From positions 1 through 13,480 of the forward strand of contig DVLW01000189.1 of the NCBI GenBank assembly GCA_018715285.1: 13,480 bases of DNA. Reading direction: 5' to 3'. Both the position numbers and the translations under genes were made by a program. The notes below the pieces were generated by a model, which had not been told where the DNA came from, ran no database searches, and was given only the letters and a program-made list of their open reading frames with translations. The DNA is from Candidatus Faecivivens stercoripullorum. GTDB taxonomy: Bacteria; Bacillota; Clostridia; Oscillospirales; Ruminococcaceae. Below are positions 7,208 to 13,480 of the stretch, piece after piece (positions within the stretch are counted from its first letter, which is position 1; each line of letters opens with the position of its first letter).

Positions 7208-8221
7208 TCAGTCTTCCTGTTCTTTGGCAGACGCTTCCCGCAGCGAGACAAGCGCTTCGGAAATCGCGTCATTAACGCCACCCGAAACAAAATCCCGTGC
7301 CTGACGGATTGCGTTTTTAAACGCATATCCATTCGAGCTGCCATGTGCCTTGATTACCGGCAGAGCAGCACCCAGCAGCGGTGCACCGCCGTATTCGGTA
7401 TAGTCCATCGACTTTTTAAACGCCTTGATCTTACCCAACAGCATCAGTGCTGCAATCTTTCCGGCGCCGGTAAACATTCCCTTGACCATTTTGGCAAACA
7501 TCGAGCCGAGTCCTTCGGTCAGTTTGAGGATGATGTTTCCAGTAAAGCCGTCGGCAACCGCAACATCGACTTCTCCAGCCGGGATGCCGCGTGCTTCAAC
7601 ATTGCCGGTAAAGTTGATGGGAGCTTTGGACAGCAGTGCATATGCTTCTTTTTGCAGATCGCCGCCCTTGGTATCTTCCGCGCCGACGTTGACAAGTCCG
7701 ACCTTCGGATTTTTGACACCCATGACTTTTTCCATGTAAATACTGCCCATGATGCCAAAATGCAGCAGCGTTTCAGGCTTGCAGTCCAGATTCGCACCGG
7801 CATCCATCAGCAGATAACAGCCTTTGATGGTCGGAATAACCGTTGCAAGGCCAGCACGTTTAATGCCTTTCAGGCGTTTGATGATAAAATTTGCGCCGAC
7901 AACAATCGCACCGGTACTGCCGCCGCTGACAAAAGCGTCACCTTTGCCTTCTTTAAGCAGCTTAAATGCAACCGCCATCGAACTTTCCGATTTTGCCTTC
8001 AGCAGCGTCACCGGATCATCATGCATCGAAATCACATCCGGTGCATGCACAATTTCAATCCCGTCCAGCGAAATCTGATGTTCCGCAGCTGTCTTACGGA
8101 TAACCTGTTCATCGCCGGTTACAATCAGATCAACTCCGTATTCCTTGACCGCAGCACTACAGCCTTCCAGTACTGCGAGCGGCGCGTTATCTCCGCCAAA
8201 TCCGTCCACTATGATCTTCAT
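7208..8221 (-). CDS. plsX: Phosphate acyltransferase PlsX
   Basis: PlsX is a peripheral membrane enzyme that converts acyl-ACP and phosphate to acyl-phosphate, which PlsY uses to acylate glycerol-3-phosphate in phospholipid synthesis. From the chosen start it is 337 residues, the usual length. Visible motifs: DGFGGDNAP (6-14; the family more often has DAMGGD), VSGGSTGA (98-105), LMDAGAN (138-144), GLVNVG (175-180), DGFTGN (224-229), YGGAPLLG (277-284) and AHGSS (292-296). The start at 8221 is preferred because AAAGGA lies eight bases upstream; the in-frame ATG at 8230 abuts that site. The ribosome binding site lies within the last codons of the GNAT gene, whose stop is five bases away. Many Firmicutes have acpP directly after plsX; here a hairpin-containing gap leads to rnc instead. 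Confidence 0.97.
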   Translation of the reverse strand: MKIIVDGFGGDNAPLAVLEGCSAAVKEYGVDLIVTGDEQVIRKTAAEHQISLDGIEIVHAPDVISMHDDPVTLLKAKSESSMAVAFKLLKEGKGDAFVSGGSTGAIVVGANFIIKRLKGIKRAGLATVIPTIKGCYLLMDAGANLDCKPETLLHFGIMGSIYMEKVMGVKNPKVGLVNVGAEDTKGGDLQKEAYALLSKAPINFTGNVEARGIPAGEVDVAVADGFTGNIILKLTEGLGSMFAKMVKGMFTGAGKIAALMLLGKIKAFKKSMDYTEYGGAPLLGAALPVIKAHGSSNGYAFKNAIRQARDFVSGGVNDAISEALVSLREASAKEQED

Positions 8222-8226
8222 TCCGG

Positions 8227-8718
8227 TCATCCTTTCCTGTTTTTCAGTATCATACGGCATTCAGTCAGCCGTGGTTCCACCGGAAGCGGCTTTTCCGTCC
8301 CGTCAAACCGAAAACCATACCGCTGATAAAATCGTATCGCCCGTTCATTGTCCTTCAAAACCCAGAGGACAATCTGCGGAAACGGTTCCAGCGCTTTCAC
8401 CGCATGGTTCATCAGCGCAAAGCCAATCTTCTGTCCGTAATATTCCCGAAGGATATACAGCCCATAAACTTCTCCGGTATTTTGCAGATCTTCTCCGCGA
8501 TAACACCCATATCGGACAAAACCGATTACCTCGCTGCCGACCTTGGCAATCAGCGTACCTTCCCGATAACCATGCGCAATTTCCAGCGCTCTTTCTTTGG
8601 TTATCAGATGTTCCGGTCCAATCAGTCCGGTATAAGCCTGCTGCCAGCCCAGATAATGAACTGCCGCTTTTCCAACAAGTTCTTCTTCCGTTTCAATCGG
8701 CTTAATCTGTATATCCAT
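8227..8718 (-). CDS. GNAT-family N-acetyltransferase, substrate unknown
   Basis: This is a 163-residue single-domain GNAT protein, predicted to transfer acetyl from acetyl-CoA to an amine. Motif A is visible as VYGLYILREYYGQKIGFAL (84-102), where QKIGFA is the Q/RxxGxG/A pyrophosphate-binding loop, with the last glycine replaced by alanine as is allowed. Motif B is WVLKDNERAIRFYQRYGF (119-136), with the conserved NxxAxxFYxxxGF pattern. The N-terminal part (SEVIGFVRYGCYRGED, 62-77) supplies the beta strands before motif A. The start ATG overlaps the trmFO stop as TAATG with no strong Shine-Dalgarno, suggesting coupling to trmFO. Its stop precedes the plsX start by five bases. The motifs cannot distinguish a small-molecule acetyltransferase from a protein (RimI-like) or polyamine one; context gives no clear hint. 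Confidence 0.9.
   Translation of the reverse strand: MDIQIKPIETEEELVGKAAVHYLGWQQAYTGLIGPEHLITKERALEIAHGYREGTLIAKVGSEVIGFVRYGCYRGEDLQNTGEVYGLYILREYYGQKIGFALMNHAVKALEPFPQIVLWVLKDNERAIRFYQRYGFRFDGTEKPLPVEPRLTECRMILKNRKG
8230..8235 (-). promoter_or_regulatory. Ribosome binding site deciding the plsX start
   Basis: AAAGGA on the minus strand is followed by an eight-base spacer and ATG at 8221. It overlaps the 3' coding end of the upstream GNAT gene. The ATG beginning at 8230 directly touches it, so the 13-residue longer form of PlsX is unlikely. Confidence 0.7.
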
Positions 8719-10079
8719 TACTCGTCAACCTGATCGCCAAGTACCGGACTGGTTGCAAAATATCCGGTATAATCTGCTCTTTCAAGTTCAGCTGTAAAGG
8801 CAGCAATTGCGCGTTTGGCAACCTGTAAGTACCGTTCCTTCTTATCCCGGATACGTTCCGGCAGAGGCGGCAAAATTCCCATATTGCTGCCCATCGGCTG
8901 AAAATCCGGGACACTTCTGTCACATACATGGTCACACAGTGCCCCAATCATCGTATCATGCGGGAAGTCAAACGGCGTCAGTCCCAGCATACTGCGTGCA
9001 AGCGCATGTCCAGCCACCAGCCCGCTCATTGCCGATTCCATATACCCTTCGACACCTGTCATCTGACCAGCAAACCAGAGATTATCGCTATCCAGCAGCT
9101 TAAAATCCCGTCCCAGAAGTTTGGGAGAATTGAGGAAGGTATTGCGGTGCATGACGCCATACCGAACAAACTCGGCGTTTTCCAGTCCCGGAATCATCGA
9201 GAATACCCGTTTCTGTTCGCCCCATTTAAGGTTGGTCTGGAAGCCGACCAGGTTGTACATCGTACCCTGTTCGTTTTCCTTTCTCAGCTGGACGACTGCC
9301 CAAGGACGATGGCCGGTACGCGGGTCACGCAGTCCGACCGGTTTGAGCGGACCAAAACGGATGGTATCATCACCGCGTTTGGCCATAATTTCAATCGGCA
9401 TACAGCCTTCGTATACTTTCAGACCGTTGTCGACATCATGTCTCGGAGCGCCTTCGGCATGAATCAGCGCATCATAAAACGCTTCGTATTCCTCTTTGTT
9501 CATCGGGCAGTTGAGGTAATCATCCTCGCCTCTTCCGTACCGGGACGCAGCAAAGACAATATTCCGGTCAATTGAATCTGCCAGTACAATCGGTGCAGCC
9601 GCGTCAAAAAATGACAGCGAATCCTCACCGGTTTTTTCGCGGATAGCTTCAGCCATCCGGTCGCTGGTCAGAGGACCGGTGGCGATAACAGCCGGGTAGT
9701 CAAATGAAAGCCCGGTTACTTCTTCCCGAATCAGATGAATCCGCGGATTTTCCTCAATCATCCGGGTCACCAGCTGAGAAAACAGCGTCCGGTCAACGGC
9801 AAGCGCACCGCCTGCTGCAACCGCGGTCTTTTCTGCCGCAGGCACCAGCATACTGCCCAGCAGCCGCATTTCCTCTTTAAGCAGCCCGGAAGCGGACGCC
9901 AGCCGGGACGCTTTCAGAGAGTTGGAGCAGACCAGTTCAGCCAGTCCTTCGCTTTTATGCGCTGCTGAAAACTGAACCGGTTTCTGTTCATATAAATCGA
10001 CATCAATGCCGTAAGAAGCGATGATCTGTGCTGCTTCACAACCGGCAAGACCGCCGCCTACTACAATTGCTTTTTTCAT
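8718..10079 (-). CDS. trmFO: Methylenetetrahydrofolate-tRNA-(uracil-5-)-methyltransferase TrmFO
   Basis: TrmFO makes 5-methyluridine at position 54 of the tRNA T-loop, using methylene-tetrahydrofolate as carbon donor and FADH2/NAD(P)H as reductant. The 453 residues are close to the family's 435-450. The N-terminal FAD-binding motif is GGGLAGCE (8-15) and the second FAD motif is GQMTGVEGY (338-346). The two key cysteines of the B. subtilis enzyme (C53 and C226) correspond here to C51 in LVCSNSLKA and C226 in YEGCMPIE. The segment RFGPLKPVGLRDPRTG (241-256) is also typical. The start ATG has AAGGGGG six bases upstream, overlapping the topA stop, eleven bases away. The topA-trmFO pairing is common in Firmicutes. 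The gene shares one base with the GNAT gene downstream. Confidence 0.98.
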   Translation of the reverse strand: MKKAIVVGGGLAGCEAAQIIASYGIDVDLYEQKPVQFSAAHKSEGLAELVCSNSLKASRLASASGLLKEEMRLLGSMLVPAAEKTAVAAGGALAVDRTLFSQLVTRMIEENPRIHLIREEVTGLSFDYPAVIATGPLTSDRMAEAIREKTGEDSLSFFDAAAPIVLADSIDRNIVFAASRYGRGEDDYLNCPMNKEEYEAFYDALIHAEGAPRHDVDNGLKVYEGCMPIEIMAKRGDDTIRFGPLKPVGLRDPRTGHRPWAVVQLRKENEQGTMYNLVGFQTNLKWGEQKRVFSMIPGLENAEFVRYGVMHRNTFLNSPKLLGRDFKLLDSDNLWFAGQMTGVEGYMESAMSGLVAGHALARSMLGLTPFDFPHDTMIGALCDHVCDRSVPDFQPMGSNMGILPPLPERIRDKKERYLQVAKRAIAAFTAELERADYTGYFATSPVLGDQVDE

Positions 10080-10090
10080 CGGCAGCCCCC

Positions 10091-12181
10091 TTATTTCTTT
10101 TCAACCGGCCGTTCGTAGTCACATTCAGAATTAGAGCAGTAAATCTTAGCTCCTCTGCCAGCCTTTTGCAGCAGTGTCTTGCCGCACTTCGGGCAGTTTT
10201 CGGCGATCGGTGCATCCCAGCTCATAAAATCACACTCGGGATTGTGTTCACAGCCAAAGAACTTTTTCCCTTTTCTGGATTTCTTTTCGAGAATCTTGCC
10301 GCCGCATTTCGGACAGGCACCAGGTGCTTCCACCGCAATTGTCTTGGTATTCCGGCACTCAGGGAATCCGGGGCAGGCAAGGAATTTACCGAACCGTCCG
10401 GTTTTGATAACCATATTACGGCCGCATTTTTCGCAGATGATATCCGTCTCTTCATCTGGAATTTTCATGAAGACATCCTTCATGTCTTCCTCAGCCTTGG
10501 TAAGGGTTGCCGAAAAATCACCATAGAATTCCTGCAATGTCTTTACCCACGGCTTTTTCCCTTCACCAACCAGGTCAAGGTCCGTCTCCATCTTAGCAGT
10601 AAACCCAGGGTCAACAATCTGCGCAAAATGTCCGGTCATCAGGGTGGTAGTGACTTCGCCCAACTGGGTCGGTACAAGCGACTTGCCTTCCCGTTCAACA
10701 TAACCGCGCGCCAGAATCGTCGAGATGGTCGGCGCGTAGGTAGACGGACGGCCGATACCATTTTCTTCCAGCATCTTAATCAGCGATGCTTCGGTATACC
10801 GTGCAGGCGGCTGTGTGAAATGCTGATTTCCGCCCAGTTCCAGCAGTTTGAGCAGGTCGCCTATTTCCATCGCAGGCAGCATACCTTCCTTTTCCTCGTC
10901 GGTATCCTTGCCCTCAACATACAAAGCGGTAAAACCATCAAACCGGACAGAAAATCCGCTTGCTTTAAACAGGCATTTACCAGCGGTAATATCTACTGCA
11001 ACCGTATCATAAACAGCGTCCGCCATCTGGGAAGCGATAAAACGATCCCAGATCAGCTTATACAGCTTATACTGATCGGCAGAAAGATTTTCCTTAATGG
11101 ATTCAGGGGTCATTTCCGGCATGGTCGGACGGATCGCTTCATGCGCGTCCTGCGCACCGGCACGGGTTTTATAAATACGTGGAGAAGCAGGCAGATAATC
11201 CTTGCCGTACTTTTCTTCAATATAACTGGAAGCTGTCGCGCGCGCCTCATCCGAAATACGCAGCGAGTCGGTTCTCATATAGGTAATCAGACCTACGGCA
11301 CCCAGTTTGGGCAGTTCAACGCCCTCGTACAGCTGCTGGGCAGCCGACATGGTACGTTTGGACTGGAAACCGAGTTTACGGGAAGCCTCCTGCTGAAGGG
11401 TAGAAGTGGTAAAAGGCGGCGCAGGAGAACGCTTGCGGGTTCCCTTTTTCAGGCCGCTGACCTGATATTCAGCGCCTTTCAGCATTTCCAGTATCTTGTC
11501 GGTTTCTTCCTTATTGGACAGTTCCACTTTTTTGCCGTCAACACCATAAAAACGAGCGACAAAACCTTTCCGGGACTTGGAAGACTGAGGATTGAGTTTT
11601 GCCTCAATTGTCCAGTATTCTTCCGGAACAAACGCCCTGATTTCATTTTCACGATCGACAATCATCCGGACGGTAACCGACTGAACACGTCCGGCACTCA
11701 AGCCCGGGCGAACCTTTTTCCAGAGAAACGGAGACAGTTTATAGCCGACAATCCGGTCCAGGATTCTTCTTGCCTGCTGAGCGTTGACAAGGTCCATATC
11801 CAGACTTCTGGGATGCGCCATACCTTCCTTAACGCCGGTTTTGGTAATCTCATTAAAGGTAACGCGGTTTTTATCCTCTACATCCAGTTTCAGAATATTT
11901 GCCAGATGCCAGGAAATTGCTTCTCCCTCGCGGTCCGGGTCGGTTGCCAGATAGACTTTATCCGCTTTTTTAGCGGCGGCCTGCAAGCCCTTAATGGTAT
12001 CCGACTGTTTACGAATATTCAGATATTTCGGGGTAAAATCATGTTCTACATCGACACCGAGGGTACTTTTGGGAAGATCCCGTACATGTCCCATCGAAGC
12101 CATGACTTCATAATTTTTCCCCAGATATTTTTTAATGGTTTTCGCCTTTGCCGGCGATTCTACAATAACAAGCTTACTCAT
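10091..12181 (-). CDS. topA: DNA topoisomerase I (type IA)
   Basis: TopA relaxes negative supercoils by transient single-strand cleavage through a 5'-phosphotyrosine. It is 696 residues from MSKLVIVESPAKAKTIKKYL. The TOPRIM domain has E8 and the DPDREGEA motif (81-88; D81, D83, E85). The catalytic tyrosine is Y301 in GLITYMRTDS. Three C-terminal zinc ribbons follow: C583/C586/C603/C609, C623/C626/C644/C650 and C663/C666/C682/C687, all with four cysteines intact. The start at 12181 fits the family's usual N-terminus, but the nearest AGGA is about twelve bases away. An in-frame ATG at 12202, with AGGA five bases before it, would add MKGKITP, so the start is open. A terminator after dprA implies that topA heads its own transcript. 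Confidence 0.98.
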   Translation of the reverse strand: MSKLVIVESPAKAKTIKKYLGKNYEVMASMGHVRDLPKSTLGVDVEHDFTPKYLNIRKQSDTIKGLQAAAKKADKVYLATDPDREGEAISWHLANILKLDVEDKNRVTFNEITKTGVKEGMAHPRSLDMDLVNAQQARRILDRIVGYKLSPFLWKKVRPGLSAGRVQSVTVRMIVDRENEIRAFVPEEYWTIEAKLNPQSSKSRKGFVARFYGVDGKKVELSNKEETDKILEMLKGAEYQVSGLKKGTRKRSPAPPFTTSTLQQEASRKLGFQSKRTMSAAQQLYEGVELPKLGAVGLITYMRTDSLRISDEARATASSYIEEKYGKDYLPASPRIYKTRAGAQDAHEAIRPTMPEMTPESIKENLSADQYKLYKLIWDRFIASQMADAVYDTVAVDITAGKCLFKASGFSVRFDGFTALYVEGKDTDEEKEGMLPAMEIGDLLKLLELGGNQHFTQPPARYTEASLIKMLEENGIGRPSTYAPTISTILARGYVEREGKSLVPTQLGEVTTTLMTGHFAQIVDPGFTAKMETDLDLVGEGKKPWVKTLQEFYGDFSATLTKAEEDMKDVFMKIPDEETDIICEKCGRNMVIKTGRFGKFLACPGFPECRNTKTIAVEAPGACPKCGGKILEKKSRKGKKFFGCEHNPECDFMSWDAPIAENCPKCGKTLLQKAGRGAKIYCSNSECDYERPVEKK

Positions 12182-12224
12182 CGGGGTTATCTTTCCTTTC
12201 ATCCTTTTCCTATTTCCCAAAAGA

Positions 12225-12239
12225 AAAGGAGAATCCTTT
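12225..12239 (-). promoter_or_regulatory. Small hairpin with anti-Shine-Dalgarno arm in topA leader
   Basis: On the minus strand AAAGGA and TCCTTT pair perfectly around the loop TTC. The TCCTTT arm is also complementary to the purine-rich AGGAAAAGGA and AAAGGA sequences just before topA, so it could alternatively mask the ribosome binding site. Function is inferred only; purine/pyrimidine runs make such pairings easy to find by chance. Confidence 0.3.
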
Positions 12240-12265
12240 ATCCTATTGAACGCTATGCACTGCAA
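12237..12265 (-). promoter_or_regulatory. Weak sigma-A-like promoter candidate for topA operon
   Basis: TTGCAG (12265-12260), a 17-base spacer and GATAAA (12242-12237) resemble -35 and -10 boxes, matching 3 of 6 and 4 of 6 consensus bases. Its position between the dprA terminator and topA is right, but the match is poor and other placements are possible. Confidence 0.25.
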
Positions 12266-12312
12266 AGCGGTGCGCAACAAAAACCTCTGCGCGGAAAAAT
12301 GGACCGGCAGGC

Positions 12313-12329
12313 CGTATCAGCCAGATACG
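12313..12329. repeat. Short perfect inverted repeat upstream of topA
   Basis: CGTATC and GATACG are perfect complements around AGCCA, with six-base arms and a five-base spacer. It lies between the dprA terminator and the topA start and could be an operator-like site or a small RNA hairpin. Arms of this length also arise by chance, so no regulator is proposed. Confidence 0.35.
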
Positions 12330-12356
12330 ATCCACTTTCCCCCACAGAGAAATTTT

Positions 12357-12389
12357 AAAAAACTTCCGGACAGCCAAAAAGGCTGTCCG
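12357..12389 (-). terminator. Rho-independent terminator after dprA
   Basis: On the minus strand CGGACAGCC and GGCTGTCCG form a perfect nine-base stem around a TTTTT loop. It begins six bases after the dprA stop and is followed by GAAG and then TTTTTT (12362-12357). This is the best terminator in the window and separates dprA from the topA transcript. Confidence 0.9.
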
Positions 12390-12395
12390 ATATTC

Positions 12396-13480
12396 TCAGG
12401 CCAGCTTATACCGTTGTCCGCCCATTGCTTCGATGATACCACCCATTTCCAGTTCCGTCAACAGCTGCAGCAGCAAGCGGGTTGGAAGCTGTGATTGTTC
12501 CTGCAGCTCATCCAGCATCCGCGGCTCATCGGTCAACATAGACAGAATCAGTCTGCGGGGATCATCTTCCTCATATTCACTGAGGTCAATAGACTTCACG
12601 TTTTTTTCCTCAACACTTTCCGTCGAAGTCTTACGGCGAGAAGAGGACTTTTTCGTCTCACTGGCATTTTTGGACCCACCCTTCTTTTTCGGAGCAGGCA
12701 TATCGGCACTTTCCTCTGCCAGACGGAAAAGATACATCTGGTGCTGATAAATCTCCGGGTTAAGGGTACTCCGATAAATATCCCCATACATTGATGCGAT
12801 ATCATATCCGGACATTGCAATCTTGGCACCATCGCGGATAAACGGCGCAACACCCATACAAGCAGGCTCGCTGATATTACAGGGCGGTATACAGAAAATT
12901 TCCTTTCCCTGATCGACTGCCGCCTCTGCTGTAATAATCGCACCGCTGCGCATTGGGACCTGACCCAGCAACAGACAGTCAGCCAATCCGGCGATCAAAC
13001 GGTTACGGGCGTGAAAATATCCGCGCGGACTTTTCGTACCAGGAGGCAGCTCGGTTACAAGGGCGCCGCCACTGTTAAGAATCTGCTTTTTCAGTTCCTT
13101 ACTCTGCACCGGATAGTTTACATCACTTCCACACGCCAGAACGCCAATTGTCGGGCCTTTACCCGCCATACACCCAAGATGGGCATATGTATCATTTCCG
13201 ACCGCACATCCACTGACGATGACCGCACCTGCAACTGCCAGCTGATAACAGATATTGCCCATTTCAGAATTATAATAGTCAATGGCCTGCCTCGACCCTA
13301 CCGCAGCAACCGCAAGATGATCTTTCAGACAGGACAGGGAACCCTGCACATAAAGAACTACAGGCGGACAAAAAATATGCAGCAGGCTTTCAGGATATTC
13401 CTCATCTTCCATCGTTATAATCTGTACACCCAGCTTTTTACAGCGATCCACAATCAGCTGGGCCCGTTCAAGAGAAACGG
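12396..13480 (-). CDS. dprA: DNA processing protein DprA (5' end outside window)
   Basis: DprA (Smf) binds incoming single-stranded DNA and loads RecA during transformation; it is widespread in bacteria not known to be competent. The frame is open to the window edge, giving 360 residues that start within the N-terminal region; the true start is not visible. The Rossmann-like core is present: AAVGSRQAIDYY (58-69 of the visible part), IVSGCAVGNDTYAH (87-100), GVLACGSDVNYP (112-123), TELPPG (142-147), ARNRLIAGLAD (157-167) and SGAIITAEAAVDQGKEIFCIP (178-198). A Lys/Ser-rich linker (about 258-298) precedes a C-terminal winged-helix domain (about 305-360; ILSMLTDEPRMLDEL). The core loop reads GCAVGND where the family typically has GLARGID, so it is a divergent member. 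Its transcript ends at the hairpin just downstream. Confidence 0.93.
   Translation of the reverse strand, partial: VSLERAQLIVDRCKKLGVQIITMEDEEYPESLLHIFCPPVVLYVQGSLSCLKDHLAVAAVGSRQAIDYYNSEMGNICYQLAVAGAVIVSGCAVGNDTYAHLGCMAGKGPTIGVLACGSDVNYPVQSKELKKQILNSGGALVTELPPGTKSPRGYFHARNRLIAGLADCLLLGQVPMRSGAIITAEAAVDQGKEIFCIPPCNISEPACMGVAPFIRDGAKIAMSGYDIASMYGDIYRSTLNPEIYQHQMYLFRLAEESADMPAPKKKGGSKNASETKKSSSRRKTSTESVEEKNVKSIDLSEYEEDDPRRLILSMLTDEPRMLDELQEQSQLPTRLLLQLLTELEMGGIIEAMGGQRYKLA

Larger units (their letters stand above)
12182..12356 (-). other. Intergenic leader between the dprA terminator and topA
   Basis: These 175 bases contain no supported gene. They hold an inverted repeat (12313-12329), an imperfect hairpin at 12257-12273 (arms GCAC and GTGC with inner GC pairs), a weak promoter candidate (12237-12265), a small AAAGGA/TCCTTT hairpin (12225-12239), and a purine-rich stretch leading into topA. 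No tRNA, T-box or riboswitch pattern was recognised by eye. Confidence 0.6.

Noticed and set aside
7094..7208. TTGACA sequences near 7094 and 7202 as promoter boxes
   Set aside because: They read on the plus strand, against all supported genes. They lie at the ends of rnc and plsX, and I saw no matching -10 box.
7094..8326. A 410-codon plus-strand open frame opposite plsX
   Set aside because: Same codon register effect as opposite topA. The translated sequence is rich in Phe, Arg, His and Gln as expected for antisense of a biased gene, with no recognisable domain.
10028..12358. A 776-codon open frame on the plus strand opposite topA
   Set aside because: It is in exact codon register with topA, so it stays open simply because topA uses no TTA, CTA or TCA codons. 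The translation has no domain motifs, and no ribosome binding site supports it.
1..13480. Defence, toxin-antitoxin, CRISPR, prophage or transposon content
   Set aside because: All supported genes are core housekeeping families in a typical order. No repeat-spacer pattern, transposase, integrase or tRNA attachment site was seen on either strand.

Overview
The window looks like a core-genome segment of a low-to-mid GC Firmicute, most likely a Clostridia member of the Ruminococcaceae/Oscillospirales type. This rests on gene order (dprA-topA-trmFO ... plsX-rnc-radical SAM-smc-ftsY), on Gram-positive Shine-Dalgarno sequences (AGGAGG, AAAGGA), on a folate-type TrmFO and on a three-zinc-ribbon TopA. 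It is inferred from synteny and protein character; no database search was possible. Every gene I can support lies on the minus strand, so transcription runs from high to low coordinates.

Layout in transcription order. (1) 13480-12396: dprA, with its 5' end outside the window, closed by a clear intrinsic terminator at 12389-12357. (2) 12356-12182: an intergenic leader of about 175 bases with short inverted repeats and one weak promoter candidate; it probably starts the next transcript. (3) 12181-7208: topA, trmFO, a GNAT acetyltransferase and plsX, packed with gaps of 5-11 bases or a 1-base TAATG overlap. (4) 7207-7101: a 107-base gap holding two consecutive RNA hairpins, where many Firmicutes carry acpP. 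(5) 7100-824: rnc, a radical SAM gene overlapping it by one base, smc and ftsY. (6) 793-1: rdgB and, four bases further on, the start of an unidentified single-pass membrane protein that runs off the window.

Together these are housekeeping functions: DNA uptake/recombination (DprA), DNA topology and chromosome organisation (TopA, SMC), tRNA modification (TrmFO), phospholipid initiation (PlsX), RNA processing (RNase III), SRP-dependent membrane targeting (FtsY) and nucleotide-pool cleaning (RdgB). The genes without an assigned role are the radical SAM protein, the GNAT protein and the truncated membrane protein.

I found no mobile element, CRISPR array, tRNA, rRNA or defence/toxin system, and I do not think the window contains a new multi-gene system. 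The items most worth a second look are the double hairpin ahead of rnc, the translationally coupled radical SAM gene, the topA leader, and the divergent DprA with a long basic linker. The long plus-strand open frames are explained by codon choice in the genes opposite them.
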